The translations under genes were made by a program, and so were the position numbers. Below, one piece after another: positions 42,815-51,601 of a DNA stretch of 64,000 bases (positions within the stretch are counted from its first letter, which is position 1; the number at the start of each line of letters is the position of its first letter). The stretch covers positions 1,302,001 to 1,366,000 of the forward strand of contig OZ255827.1 of NCBI GenBank assembly GCA_965277625.1. Direction: 5' to 3'. The notes under the pieces were generated by a model. It did no database searches. It was not told where the DNA came from and saw only the letters and a list, made by a program, of their open reading frames with translations. The DNA is from G965195345 sp965277625 (GTDB lineage: Bacteria; Pseudomonadota; Gammaproteobacteria; CAKMZV01).

Positions 42815-44350
42815 TCAAATATTGCTTTGTGGATGCTCTCTGGTCTGAGAAAACAATCGATTCAAGGCATTGATGTAAGCCTTAGCTGAAGCAATCACAA
42901 TATCAACGTCAGAGCCATGTCCATTGACAATGCGACCCTCTAACTCCAAGCGAACGATCACTTCGCCTTGAGCATCGGTCCCATCCGTCACATTATTGAC
43001 TGAATACAAAAGCAATTGTGATTTGCTGTCGATCAATGATTCTATGCCCTTAAATGTCGCATCGACCACACCAGGGGCTTCACCCGATGCCGTTAAAGTC
43101 TTTTCACCATATTGAATCGTTATGTTCGATTTGGCGTGGGCATTTGGCGTAATACCGACCTCCAATGAAACAAGCGAGATAAGCTCATTATTTTGGGTGG
43201 TGTGAGTATCGGTAATTAAGGATTGCAAATCATCATCGAAAATCTCGTGTTTCTGGTCAGCCAACTGCTTGAATTTCAAAAACACTTTATTCAAGGCCTC
43301 TGCATTCAAATTCGCGCCTAAATCTTCTAATCGCGCCTGAAGTGCACTGCGTCCCGAATGTTTGCCCAACACCATGCGATTGGCATGCCAACCCACATCC
43401 TCTGCCAACATGATTTCATAGGTTTCGCGGTGTTTTAAAACGCCCGCTTGATGGATGCCTGCCTCATGGGCAAAAGCATTTGCGCCAACAATGGCTTTAT
43501 TCGGCTGTACAGGAAATCCAGTAATACCAGCAACCAACTTGCTTGCAGGCACCAAAAATTTGGTGTCGATGTTCAAATCCAACTGATAGAAATCTTGACG
43601 GGTTTTAAGCGCCATCACCACCTCTTCTAAGGAAGTATTACCCGCACGTTCGCCCAAACCATTGATGGTACACTCAATTTGCCGTGCCCCATTTCGTACA
43701 GCCGAAAGTGAATTGGCAACCGCCAAACCCAAATCATTGTGGCAATGCGCTGAAAATATAGCCTTGTGGGCATTGGGCACCCGAGTTCTTAATTGCTCGA
43801 TCAAATGGCCAAATTGTTCAGGGGTGTTGTAGCCCACAGTGTCTGGGATATTGATCGTCGTTGCGCCAGCGTCAATGGTGGCTTCAACTATGCGACATAA
43901 GAAGTCTATGTCTGAACGCCCAGCATCCTCTGGTGAGAACTCGACATCATCGGTAAATTGCCTGGCAAACTTCACCGATTGCGTGGCTCTGTCCAATACC
44001 GCATCGGGCGACATGTTTAATTTGACCGACATATGAAGCGGCGAGGTCGCAATAAAGGTATGAATGCGCTTGCGCGGTGCTGGTTTGACCGCATCTGCGG
44101 CGCGTTGAATGTCTTGCTCATTGGCTCGAGACAATGAGCAAACCGTTGATTCAGTGACGGTATTGGCCACCGCTTGAACGGCTTTAAAATCGCCTTCACT
44201 GGCAATGGCAAAGCCAGCTTCAATAACATCAACTCGCATCTTTTCAAGCTGCTTGGCAATGCGAACTTTTTCTTCTAAAGTCATTGATGCGCCAGGGCTT
44301 TGTTCGCCGTCGCGCAATGTGGTATCAAAAATAATAATATGATCAGACAT
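42815..44350 (-). CDS. leuA: 2-isopropylmalate synthase
   Basis: LeuA condenses acetyl-CoA with 2-oxoisovalerate, the committed step of leucine synthesis. The 511-residue product has the catalytic TIM-barrel motif FDTTLRDGEQSPGASM, the metal-binding SAHCHNDLGLAVANSL, NGLGERAGNTSLEEVV, and the C-terminal leucine-binding regulatory domain (about residues 390-510). leuBCD are not in the window. The 54-base gap upstream is too short for a leader-peptide attenuator, so control is probably allosteric or by a distant promoter. Confidence 0.97.
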   Translation of the reverse strand: MSDHIIIFDTTLRDGEQSPGASMTLEEKVRIAKQLEKMRVDVIEAGFAIASEGDFKAVQAVANTVTESTVCSLSRANEQDIQRAADAVKPAPRKRIHTFIATSPLHMSVKLNMSPDAVLDRATQSVKFARQFTDDVEFSPEDAGRSDIDFLCRIVEATIDAGATTINIPDTVGYNTPEQFGHLIEQLRTRVPNAHKAIFSAHCHNDLGLAVANSLSAVRNGARQIECTINGLGERAGNTSLEEVVMALKTRQDFYQLDLNIDTKFLVPASKLVAGITGFPVQPNKAIVGANAFAHEAGIHQAGVLKHRETYEIMLAEDVGWHANRMVLGKHSGRSALQARLEDLGANLNAEALNKVFLKFKQLADQKHEIFDDDLQSLITDTHTTQNNELISLVSLEVGITPNAHAKSNITIQYGEKTLTASGEAPGVVDATFKGIESLIDSKSQLLLYSVNNVTDGTDAQGEVIVRLELEGRIVNGHGSDVDIVIASAKAYINALNRLFSQTREHPQSNI

Positions 44351-44396
44351 GGTAATTCCTTGTATTTAGTGAGTCAGTTTTTAAGGTCGTTTTTTT

Positions 44397-44417
44397 AAAA
44401 GCGCTCAAGAATTGAGC
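44397..44417 (-). terminator. Hairpin overlapping the pssA stop codon
   Basis: On the - strand GCTCAA-TTC-TTGAGC spans the last codons and the TGA of pssA and is followed by GCTTTT. The stem has six pairs and the U-run four bases, so it may be a partial terminator or attenuator between pssA and leuA. Confidence 0.4.
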
Positions 44418-45157
44418 TTTAAGCGTCGTTCTAAGCGCTTGTTCCTCAGTCGTATCAGCGTGAGGAGGGGACCTGAACTCAAATAGAGCATACCAATGAT
44501 GAATAACATAAGTGAGAATTTTGTCGCAATAATCATAACAGCAATTATCACACCAAAAAGCGCCATAAATGGGACTTTACTGCCATTTACTTCTTTAAAA
44601 CTGTAAAATCGCATATTACTGACCATCATCACAGCCAAAACCAAGCACAACAAAAACAAGGGCCAACGCATGATTGGATCCTGCCACGAAAGGCTTTCAC
44701 ACGTCCAAATGAACGTCACTAAGGTGCCTGCCGCTGCCGGACTGGGCATGCCCTGGAAATAACCTCGCGTTTTGGGGTCATTGATTTGTGCGTTGAATCG
44801 AGCCAAGCGCAATGCGGCACCCACAGTGAATAAAAATGCAATGAGCCAGGCTTCCTGATTCCAAGTGTGCAAACCCCAAGTGTAAGCCAGAAATGCGGGG
44901 GCAATGCCAAAGGAAGTTAAATCAGCCAAACTGTCGTATTCTGCGCCAAAAACGGTGCTGGTATTGGTCATACGTGCAACGCGTCCGTCTAAGCCATCCA
45001 ACACGGTGGCAATAATAACGGCAATGGCCGCTTCTTCAAAACGTCCAGAGAAGGCCAGTATGATGCTGTAAAACCCACACATAAAACCTGCAGTGGTTAA
45101 GATGTTGGGTAATAAGTAAATACCTCGACCTTTGGTTGAAGCGCGCTTTTTATCCAT
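44405..45157 (-). CDS. pssA: CDP-diacylglycerol--serine O-phosphatidyltransferase
   Basis: PssA makes phosphatidylserine, the precursor of phosphatidylethanolamine. The 250-residue product is a multi-spanning membrane protein of the CDP-alcohol phosphotransferase family, with the catalytic motif DG-x2-AR-x8-G-x3-D-x3-D seen in VLDGLDGRVARMTNTS followed by GAEYDSLADL. About seven hydrophobic segments follow. This is the membrane-bound type II enzyme, not the soluble PssA of E. coli. It is followed by leuA on the same strand. Confidence 0.93.
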   Translation of the reverse strand: MDKKRASTKGRGIYLLPNILTTAGFMCGFYSIILAFSGRFEEAAIAVIIATVLDGLDGRVARMTNTSTVFGAEYDSLADLTSFGIAPAFLAYTWGLHTWNQEAWLIAFLFTVGAALRLARFNAQINDPKTRGYFQGMPSPAAAGTLVTFIWTCESLSWQDPIMRWPLFLLCLVLAVMMVSNMRFYSFKEVNGSKVPFMALFGVIIAVMIIATKFSLMLFIIGMLYLSSGPLLTLIRLRNKRLERRLKLNS

Positions 45158-45307
45158 AGTAAAGTGAAAATTCGTTTCAATTTAAAGAGAAGTCATATTT
45201 TAACTTAAACGACGAAATTTATTCCTGCTGCATTTTTAAGGCCTATTGCAAGCAAGAATCAGGGAGCGTGTTAGGTTTAATGCAACGCATCGTTTGTTGA
45301 AAAAAAA

Positions 45308-45387
45308 ATGATCAAGATAATGATGAAGATGGAATGATGAAGATGGAATGACGAAGAACAAGATGCAATGATGAAGATCAAGATGGA
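45308..45387. repeat. Degenerate purine-rich tandem repeat
   Basis: Five adjacent units start with ATGA: ATGATCAAGATA, then ATGATGAAGATGGA twice, then ATGACGAAGAACAAGATGCA and ATGATGAAGATCAAGATGGA. The 20-base units look like the 14-base unit with a 6-base CAAGAT-type insertion. The + strand is almost free of C, so the pssA leader on the - strand would be pyrimidine-rich. No convincing coding frame runs through it. Confidence 0.75.
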
Positions 45388-45523
45388 ATAGGGAAGCAAC
45401 GTAATGAACCAATATAGTTAAACTCTGCGACCGATGAATCAACAATCAGTTTAGATGACGGGCTTTGATTAGGGTGAATGATATGAAAGATCTGGCTTGA
45501 TTCGGGCTGATTATTAGCGTTAT

Positions 45524-45551
45524 ATTCGTGATTATCTTTATAATCACGAAT
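45524..45551. repeat. Perfect 11-base inverted repeat (hairpin)
   Basis: ATTCGTGATTA (45524-45534) and TAATCACGAAT (45541-45551) enclose the 6-base loop TCTTTA. No long T-run follows on either strand. It lies between the pyrC' stop and the pssA start, both on the - strand, and could end the pyrBC' transcript or be a protein-binding site. The rest of the 45158-45745 gap shows no gene. Confidence 0.7.
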
Positions 45552-45745
45552 GTTATATATTTTCTATTATCAATAACTTAGTTAAATTTATATTGGTTTC
45601 GCTCTATAAATATTCATTACAACGTTTAGCCAAAATGAATAAACTGATTTGATTCTACCTATGAAGAATCTGCTTTGGTTCTACTGCCCTACTTATACCT
45701 TAGTCCGAAAAGATGTCCTCAATGACCTCAGCTAAACGACGTATT

Positions 45746-47029
45746 TCAGCCAAAAACGATTTCTCCAGACTTTATGGTGTGTTTAACCACACCCGGCAGT
45801 TCCCAGTGAATGAATGCATTGTTCTTGCCTTGGCTCAATAATTGATCTTCTTTAATACGGCGCATTTGCTTTGCATCAAACAAACAAAGATCGGCTTTAT
45901 GACCAATGGTCAATGAGCCCACATTGAGATTGAAGGCATTTGCTGGATTATGGGTAATCAGTGGCAATAGCTGAGCGATGGTCATGCCCATTTCATCGGC
46001 CAATTTCAAACAGACACCTAAGAAGGTATCAACACCGCTGTTGCCGTGTTTCGCCAACTCAAATGGCAAAAGGTAATCATCGATGCGCCAAGGTCGGTGA
46101 TCCGAACAAATAATATTGATAACCCCTTCCCTCACCGCCTGTCTCAAAGCGTCTTTATCTTGCTGCGTTCTAAGCGGGGGCATCACTCTGCCGCTGTTGT
46201 TGAAGTTGGCACAATCGATTTCCGTCAGCATCAAATGGTGAATGGTGGTCATCACATCTATAGGCAAGCCTTCGGCTTTTGCCTGTTTGATCAGATTCAA
46301 AGATCTGGCACTGCTCAGCGGTCCTATGATGGCTTTAACCTCCGATTTCTTAACCAAGGCCAACAATCGATACAAACCAATCAATTCAGATTCTTCGGCC
46401 ACCGTCGGCAAACCATATCGCGTGGCAATGGCACCATCATGGGCAACGCCCACATTCAGCCAAGGGTCCACTGGGTGCAAGACCACGGGCAAATCGATGG
46501 TTGCTGCGTACTGCAGAGCGTGCAATAAGATTTTAGAATTGGTGATCGGTTCATCGGCGTTGCTCAATGCCACACAACCGGCCTGTTTTAACAAATCCAT
46601 TTCAGCCAATGTTTCGCCCCTTAAACCATGTGTTAAAGCGCCACTGGCAAAGACTTTTGCCGTGTTGGCAGTTTTTGCGCGGTTGACGATGAGCTCCGCT
46701 GCTGCTGCACTGTCGATGATCGGTGTTGTATCAGGTGGGGTAATTAAGGTGGTACAGCCGTTGGCCACCGCCGCTTTGGTTTCTGACAAAATGGTGGCAA
46801 TGTATTCGTGTCCAGGCTCACGCATTCTCGCTTGAGCATCAACCAAACCTGGGCAAACAATTAGCCCAGTGGCGTCGAGTAATTGCGCATCATCAACGGT
46901 CATATTAGGTTTTATTTCAGCAATTTCTCTGCCCACGATCAATACATCTTGCACTGAATCGTGGTGATTGCTTGAGTCTAATACATGACCGTTCTTAATC
47001 AGAATTCGATGATCTTGGAGCGAATTCAT
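45746..47029 (-). CDS. pyrC': Non-catalytic dihydroorotase homologue PyrC'
   Basis: The 427-residue product has the dihydroorotase fold but lacks its zinc chemistry. The invariant D-x-H-x-H-x-R-E-P-G reads DAQARMREPG, so both metal-binding histidines are lost. The later histidine in the usual HIS motif is replaced in IIGPLSSARSL. By contrast HHLMLTE and the region around SDHRPW are kept. In Pseudomonas, such pseudo-enzymes assemble with PyrB and are required for aspartate transcarbamoylase activity. I start it at the ATG at 47029, whose ATGA overlaps the pyrB stop. A longer TTG start at 47041 is less likely. A true dihydroorotase must lie elsewhere. Confidence 0.9.
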   Translation of the reverse strand: MNSLQDHRILIKNGHVLDSSNHHDSVQDVLIVGREIAEIKPNMTVDDAQLLDATGLIVCPGLVDAQARMREPGHEYIATILSETKAAVANGCTTLITPPDTTPIIDSAAAAELIVNRAKTANTAKVFASGALTHGLRGETLAEMDLLKQAGCVALSNADEPITNSKILLHALQYAATIDLPVVLHPVDPWLNVGVAHDGAIATRYGLPTVAEESELIGLYRLLALVKKSEVKAIIGPLSSARSLNLIKQAKAEGLPIDVMTTIHHLMLTEIDCANFNNSGRVMPPLRTQQDKDALRQAVREGVINIICSDHRPWRIDDYLLPFELAKHGNSGVDTFLGVCLKLADEMGMTIAQLLPLITHNPANAFNLNVGSLTIGHKADLCLFDAKQMRRIKEDQLLSQGKNNAFIHWELPGVVKHTIKSGEIVFG

Positions 47030-47988
47030 GAGGTCCCCCAACGATTTTTAGCAATAATTTTCATGATCGCCATTCGAACCGCAATGCCTTCGGTGACTTG
47101 ATGAAGGATGACTGAAGCGGGTCCGTCGATCAATGAGAAAGCCATTTCAATACCGCGATTCACTGGTCCTGGGTGCATGACAATGGCTGATTTGTCGGCG
47201 TATTTCAACACATCATTGGTTAAGCCGTAGCGATAATAAAATTCACGCTCACTTGGAAAAAAGGCGCTTTCCATGCGCTCTTTCTGTAGGCGCAGTCCAA
47301 TCACCACATCCGCATCACGAATGCCCTCTTTGAGCTCGTGATGCACTTTCACGCCTAATTGTTCAACACCTGGTGGGATCAGCGTTTTTGGCGCAATAAC
47401 GCGCACTTCTTCGACCTCGAGAATGTTCAAAGCGTGGATTTGCGAACGCGCCACGCGAGAGTGACGAATATCGCCCACAATGGCCACTTTCAAATGTTCA
47501 AAGCGCTTTTTATGTTGGCGAATGGTCGCCATATCTAATAGTGCTTGAGTCGGATGCGCGTGACAACCATCGCCCGCATTTATAACGGCCACATTTGAGT
47601 CAACGTGTTGTGCAAAAAAGTTGGCTGCGCCACTGGCATTGTGCCGTATGACAAACATATTGGCACCCATCGCTTCCAAATTATGGATGGTGTCTAATAA
47701 GGTTTCGCCTTTTTTGGTTGCTGAAGCTTCTAAGTTCAAGTTGATGATTCGAGCGCCCAGGTTCTTTTCAGCAATTTCAAAGGTGGTTCGAGTCCGAGTA
47801 CTAGGCTCAAAGAATAAGTTAAAGATTGAAAGATTTTGCAGGACGGTTTTTTTAATTGGATGACGATTTTCATCCATGAATTCATCAGAAACATCGAGAA
47901 TATCGAGAATCTGTTCTTTTGAAAGCCCCTCTATTGTTAGCAAATGTTTGAGGTTGCCTTGGTTATCGATTTGTAGGGACGTTGGCAT
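47026..47988 (-). CDS. pyrB: Aspartate carbamoyltransferase catalytic subunit
   Basis: PyrB makes carbamoyl aspartate, the first committed step of pyrimidine synthesis. The 320-residue product has the carbamoyl-phosphate motif FFEPSTRTRTTFEIAE, then HPTQALLDMATIRQHKKRF, and the aspartate-loop motif GLRLQKERM. It belongs to the group that pairs with PyrC' instead of the regulatory PyrI of enterobacteria. It overlaps pyrC' by four bases. ruvX ends right at its start, giving algH-ruvX-pyrB-pyrC', the Pseudomonas order without pyrR. Confidence 0.96.
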   Translation of the reverse strand: MPTSLQIDNQGNLKHLLTIEGLSKEQILDILDVSDEFMDENRHPIKKTVLQNLSIFNLFFEPSTRTRTTFEIAEKNLGARIINLNLEASATKKGETLLDTIHNLEAMGANMFVIRHNASGAANFFAQHVDSNVAVINAGDGCHAHPTQALLDMATIRQHKKRFEHLKVAIVGDIRHSRVARSQIHALNILEVEEVRVIAPKTLIPPGVEQLGVKVHHELKEGIRDADVVIGLRLQKERMESAFFPSEREFYYRYGLTNDVLKYADKSAIVMHPGPVNRGIEMAFSLIDGPASVILHQVTEGIAVRMAIMKIIAKNRWGTS

Positions 47989-48420
47989 CTATGAACTCTG
48001 GTCAATCCAAGTTTGAAGAATTATAGTCGCTGCAATGTCATCTAGCTGTTGATTATTGCGTTTTATGCCATTTTCTTGACAGAATGCTTTGGCCAATTTC
48101 GTGCTGTATCGTTCATTGATCCAATATATCGGCGCTTGGCTGATGTTTTCTAAGGCTTCTTTGAAGGCCTCAACCACAACAGCAGAGGACATTTTTTGAT
48201 CATTCACGTCCAAAGGCAAGCCAATGACCAAAGCCGTGGGTTGGTATTGTTTAAGCAACGCTTTGATCTTGTCCCAGAAAATCTGATTATCTTCAATGAT
48301 TGTCAAAGGTGAGGCGTTTCTGGTAATGCTTTGACCTATAGCAACACCAGTACGTTTATGACCCACATCAAAGCCCAAAGCGGTTCCTGTAAATTCAGGC
48401 AAGACCTTGCTCGTTGACAA
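47989..48420 (-). CDS. ruvX: RNase H-fold protein YqgF/RuvX (putative pre-16S rRNA nuclease)
   Basis: The 143-residue product has the RNase H-like fold of the YqgF family, with LGFDVGHKRTGVAIG at the N-terminus (first catalytic aspartate), LVIGLPLDVND, the ERYSTKLA segment, and DDIAATIIL (last catalytic aspartates). YqgF is implicated in processing the 5' end of 16S rRNA. The start overlaps the algH end by 26 bases, and the stop directly precedes pyrB. Confidence 0.93.
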   Translation of the reverse strand: MSTSKVLPEFTGTALGFDVGHKRTGVAIGQSITRNASPLTIIEDNQIFWDKIKALLKQYQPTALVIGLPLDVNDQKMSSAVVVEAFKEALENISQAPIYWINERYSTKLAKAFCQENGIKRNNQQLDDIAATIILQTWIDQSS

Positions 48421-48976
48421 TGTTGGTGGCGTTGAAGCCGATTTGTTCAGCAGCTATGGCCCACCTTTGGGCGTGCGGCACATCAAAAACCAAAGGGCTG
48501 TTTGCTGGTAACGGCCACCAAGCGCCTTCTTTTATTTCGGCCTCTAACTGGTCTTTATCCCAGCCAGAATAACCAACTGCAATCAAATGTTTCTCCAAAC
48601 ATTCGCCCTTAATGATTTTGGTCAATAAATCTGGCGAGGTCGTGAGTGAAATGTCTGAATTTTTAATATGGATGGTTGACGCCCATTCGCTTCGCCCGTG
48701 GTGCAAAATGAAGCCTTTGTTGGAATCCACCGGTCCACCCCAAAAAATCCGACTTTCAATGGCTTCGGTGTGAATGGATTCATTGGCGACAACCACAAAA
48801 TCTTGCAGTTGTGTTTTTTCTAAGGGTTGATTGACGATCAGACCAAAGGTCCCTTGGTCTTGATGCTCAAATATTAAGATCAATTTTCGCTCAAAAGAAG
48901 TGCCATCAAGCATGGGCATTGCCAATAAAAATTTATTGGTGTAATCTTCATATTCGAACGTCATCTTTTTTGACAT
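48395..48976 (-). CDS. algH: AlgH/YqgE family protein (DUF179)
   Basis: The 193-residue product matches the YqgE/AlgH family, with NKFLLAMPMLDGTSFERKLI near the start, GTFGLIVNQPLE, FWGGPVDSNKGFILH, and the C-terminal GYSGWDKDQLEAEIKEGAWW. AlgH was named for an effect on alginate in Pseudomonas, but its biochemical role is unknown. It is paired with yqgF in most proteobacteria. The gene is divergent from dprA, with a 102-base gap. Confidence 0.93.
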   Translation of the reverse strand: MSKKMTFEYEDYTNKFLLAMPMLDGTSFERKLILIFEHQDQGTFGLIVNQPLEKTQLQDFVVVANESIHTEAIESRIFWGGPVDSNKGFILHHGRSEWASTIHIKNSDISLTTSPDLLTKIIKGECLEKHLIAVGYSGWDKDQLEAEIKEGAWWPLPANSPLVFDVPHAQRWAIAAEQIGFNATNIVNEQGLA

Positions 48977-49078
48977 GGGCGTATTTTATAGTTTTGTATG
49001 CGCATTGTCCCGATTTATAGTGCCATTGTGTCTGTTTTAAGGCTTTTATACTGCTCATTTTCCAAATAGAGGGCAAAC

Positions 49079-50143
49079 ATGTCATTAAATCAAGCACAAT
49101 TATTTTGTTTACGCTGGATACAAACTGAACGGCTCGGCATTCGTCGATTTTGCCAATACGTCGAATCTGGATTGCCATTACATTCAGAACAGTTTGAACA
49201 AGAAGTGCTGCCGCTGATGACAGGGCTTGAAGCTTCTTGGCAGGCGAGTGCAAAAAAAGCAGAACAGGTGTTGAAAAAATGTACAAAAGCCAAGGTTCAA
49301 CTGGTGTTTTACTGCGATGATGACTACCCGCCCATGCTCAAAGAAATCAGCGACCCACCCATTGTGCTGTATGTTCGTGGCTCAAAAGAAGCCCTGAAAG
49401 GGTTGTTCATAGCGGTTGTTGGCACGCGCAAGCCCACACCAGTGGGCGAAAGAACCACTCAAAAAATCATCATGGATTTGCAACATGAGGCCTTAGGCAT
49501 TTGCAGTGGCTTGGCGCTTGGCATTGATGGCCACGCACACCATGCCGCGTTGAAGTCAGGATTAAAAACCGTTGCCGTCCTTGGTACAGGCGTTGATATC
49601 ATCTATCCATCCCGTCATCAGCCCTTAGCAGACGACATACTTGAGGCTGACGGAGCCATCATCAGCGAAATGCCTTTGGGAACATCGGCCCGAGCGAATC
49701 ATTTTCCAGCAAGAAACCGCATCATTAGCGGTATGAGCGTGGCCACATTGGTCGTTGAGGCGGCCTTACAAAGCGGTTCGCTGATCACAGCAAGACAAGC
49801 CATTGAACAGAACAGAGAGGTGTTTGCCTTACCTGGTAGCATCCATTCCTCGACCAGTGAAGGGTGTCACTGGTTAATTCAACAGGGCGCTAAACTGATC
49901 ACCCATGCCGATGACATCCTTTGTGAAATTGGGATGTTCCGCGATGTTTTAGCGCCCAAAAAACCCTTGGTTGATCCATCGGACCCCTTGCTGAAGCTCA
50001 TGGATTTTGAATTGTGGTGTATAGAATCGCTGGCAGAAAAATCAAACATCCCCATTGAGCAACTGCAATATCGTTTGATACAACTTGAGCTAGAAGGTAT
50101 TGTCAAAATGCATGAAAGCACTTTATGGCAAAGGATTAAATAA
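49079..50143 (+). CDS. dprA: DNA processing protein DprA
   Basis: DprA loads RecA on incoming single-stranded DNA during natural transformation. The 354-residue product has the Rossmann-like DprA domain: VLYVRGSKEALKGLFIAVVG, then GTRKPTPVGERTT, GLALGIDGHAHHAALKSG, TVAVLGTGVDIIYPSRH, and FPARNRIISGMSVATLVVEA. A C-terminal winged-helix domain follows (about residues 300-354). A GAGGG ribosome-binding site precedes the ATG. The secretin gene starts only six bases after its stop, so dprA probably heads the transcript of the pilus-like locus. Confidence 0.96.
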   Translation: MSLNQAQLFCLRWIQTERLGIRRFCQYVESGLPLHSEQFEQEVLPLMTGLEASWQASAKKAEQVLKKCTKAKVQLVFYCDDDYPPMLKEISDPPIVLYVRGSKEALKGLFIAVVGTRKPTPVGERTTQKIIMDLQHEALGICSGLALGIDGHAHHAALKSGLKTVAVLGTGVDIIYPSRHQPLADDILEADGAIISEMPLGTSARANHFPARNRIISGMSVATLVVEAALQSGSLITARQAIEQNREVFALPGSIHSSTSEGCHWLIQQGAKLITHADDILCEIGMFRDVLAPKKPLVDPSDPLLKLMDFELWCIESLAEKSNIPIEQLQYRLIQLELEGIVKMHESTLWQRIK

Positions 50144-50149
50144 CTTAGG

Positions 50150-51601
50150 ATGCAGATTCAAGGACTTCGCTGGTTATTAATGCCGACATTGGCGTTAAGT
50201 CTGTTTGGTTGTGAACTCTTATCTGAAAAAAAGACTGAATTAGACGAACCCATTAGCTTAGACATACCTACCCTAACCGCATCAACAACCACGGCCTCAC
50301 AAACCAACCAGTCCGAGCACGATGATGAGACATTGGCGTATCAAAACAATGCGCTCTGGCAAAAAACCGTCAGCGTTCAACTCGACGGCATGCCCTTTCT
50401 CGATGCGCTTGAAGGTTTGAGCCAACTCAATGGTTTTGATTATGCCATTGACCATTCGATGGACGTTAAGGTGCGCTACATGGGTAAAAACGTCAAACTG
50501 TATCTGTTGTTAGAAAGCTTGGCGCGTCAAGGAGAGGCGAAAATCCATTGGGATGAGAACCACGTGCGCTTCACCCAAGATCGTCCCTATTGGAAAAACC
50601 ATCGCGTGCCACAATTAAATATGCAGCGCGACAGTAAAAGTCGAGTGTCTTTATCGCAAAATGTCGGCAAACAAGACTTGGCCGAAATTGGCACCCAAGT
50701 TGATAATGTGTTTGAACACCATTTTTGGCAAAACCTCACCGTCAATTTGCAAAAGCTACTGGAGAGCACAGACAGCGATCATTTGGTCATCAACAAGGAG
50801 GCTGGCATCGTCAGTTCCTATGCCAATGAAAGCAAGCAACAAAATATCAAACAATTTCTTAAAGAGGTTATAAATAATCAGCAAAAACAAGTGGTTATCG
50901 AAGTATCCATTCTCGAAGTCGAACTATCAAAAAGCCATCAACAGGGTATCGATTGGCGCTTGATGAGCGGGCAATTGAGCTTGGCTCAGAATGTCCTCAA
51001 TAATCGAATTAATACCGCACCAAATGGGGTTATTTCTATTACGGGTTCAGGGGCGGACTCTGGTAGCCTCGCAGCACGTTTTCTCCAACAATTTGGCGAT
51101 TCAAAAGTCATTTCTTCACCGCGCATACAAGTATTAAACAACCATACCGCCCTACTCAAAGTGGTTGATAACGCGGTTTATTTCACCATTGAATCAGTCA
51201 CTGCTGTCAATCAGAACGGTTCGGTGACAAACTTTGACACCGAATTAAACAGTGTGGCTGTCGGATTGATCCTCGCCTTAACGCCGTATATCCAACAAAA
51301 TGGCGAGATTTTGCTGAATCTCAGACCAACCATCTCCAGTGTTTCAGGCATGGTTCGAGATCCACACCCTGTGCTTGCCCAACAAGGGGTGGTTTCGCAA
51401 GTCCCCATCATCCAAGAAAGAGAGCTGGAATCTGTGTTACGCGTTAAAAATGGTGAACTGGCCGTGATTGGTGGGCTCATTCAGAAAAGACGCGGCTTTA
51501 GCAACGATGGCTTGATTGGGCTCAGTGCCTTAGGCTACAAACAGAATACCGCGCGCAATACAGAGCTGGTTTTATTCATCCGCCCCACCATATTGCCATG
51601 A
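50150..51601 (+). CDS. Lipoprotein secretin of a type IV pilus/MSHA-like system (MshL/PilN-type)
   Basis: The 483-residue product has a lipoprotein signal with lipobox L-F-G-C (about Cys21), a low-complexity linker, and a short N-domain region (LDGMPFLDALEGLSQLNGFD). The outer-membrane secretin domain includes SKVISSPRIQVLNNHTALLK, LILALTPYIQQNGEILLNLR, and VPIIQERELESVLRVKNGEL with AVIGG. It would form the outer-membrane channel. The lipid anchor and domain order match MshL/PilN-type secretins more than PilQ or GspD. The ATG follows dprA by six bases with a CTTAGGA ribosome-binding site inside that gap. Its stop overlaps the next small gene by four bases. Confidence 0.87.
   Translation: MQIQGLRWLLMPTLALSLFGCELLSEKKTELDEPISLDIPTLTASTTTASQTNQSEHDDETLAYQNNALWQKTVSVQLDGMPFLDALEGLSQLNGFDYAIDHSMDVKVRYMGKNVKLYLLLESLARQGEAKIHWDENHVRFTQDRPYWKNHRVPQLNMQRDSKSRVSLSQNVGKQDLAEIGTQVDNVFEHHFWQNLTVNLQKLLESTDSDHLVINKEAGIVSSYANESKQQNIKQFLKEVINNQQKQVVIEVSILEVELSKSHQQGIDWRLMSGQLSLAQNVLNNRINTAPNGVISITGSGADSGSLAARFLQQFGDSKVISSPRIQVLNNHTALLKVVDNAVYFTIESVTAVNQNGSVTNFDTELNSVAVGLILALTPYIQQNGEILLNLRPTISSVSGMVRDPHPVLAQQGVVSQVPIIQERELESVLRVKNGELAVIGGLIQKRRGFSNDGLIGLSALGYKQNTARNTELVLFIRPTILP

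Noticed and set aside
45236..45445. - strand frame of 69 codons through the purine-rich repeat upstream of pssA
   Set aside because: The product is a His/Phe/Leu-rich translation of the repeat with no start signal. Repeat-driven absence of stops explains it.
46242..46835. Long + strand open frame (197 codons) opposite pyrC'
   Set aside because: It lies wholly antisense to a clearly conserved gene and its translation has no domain-like pattern. It is a coding shadow.
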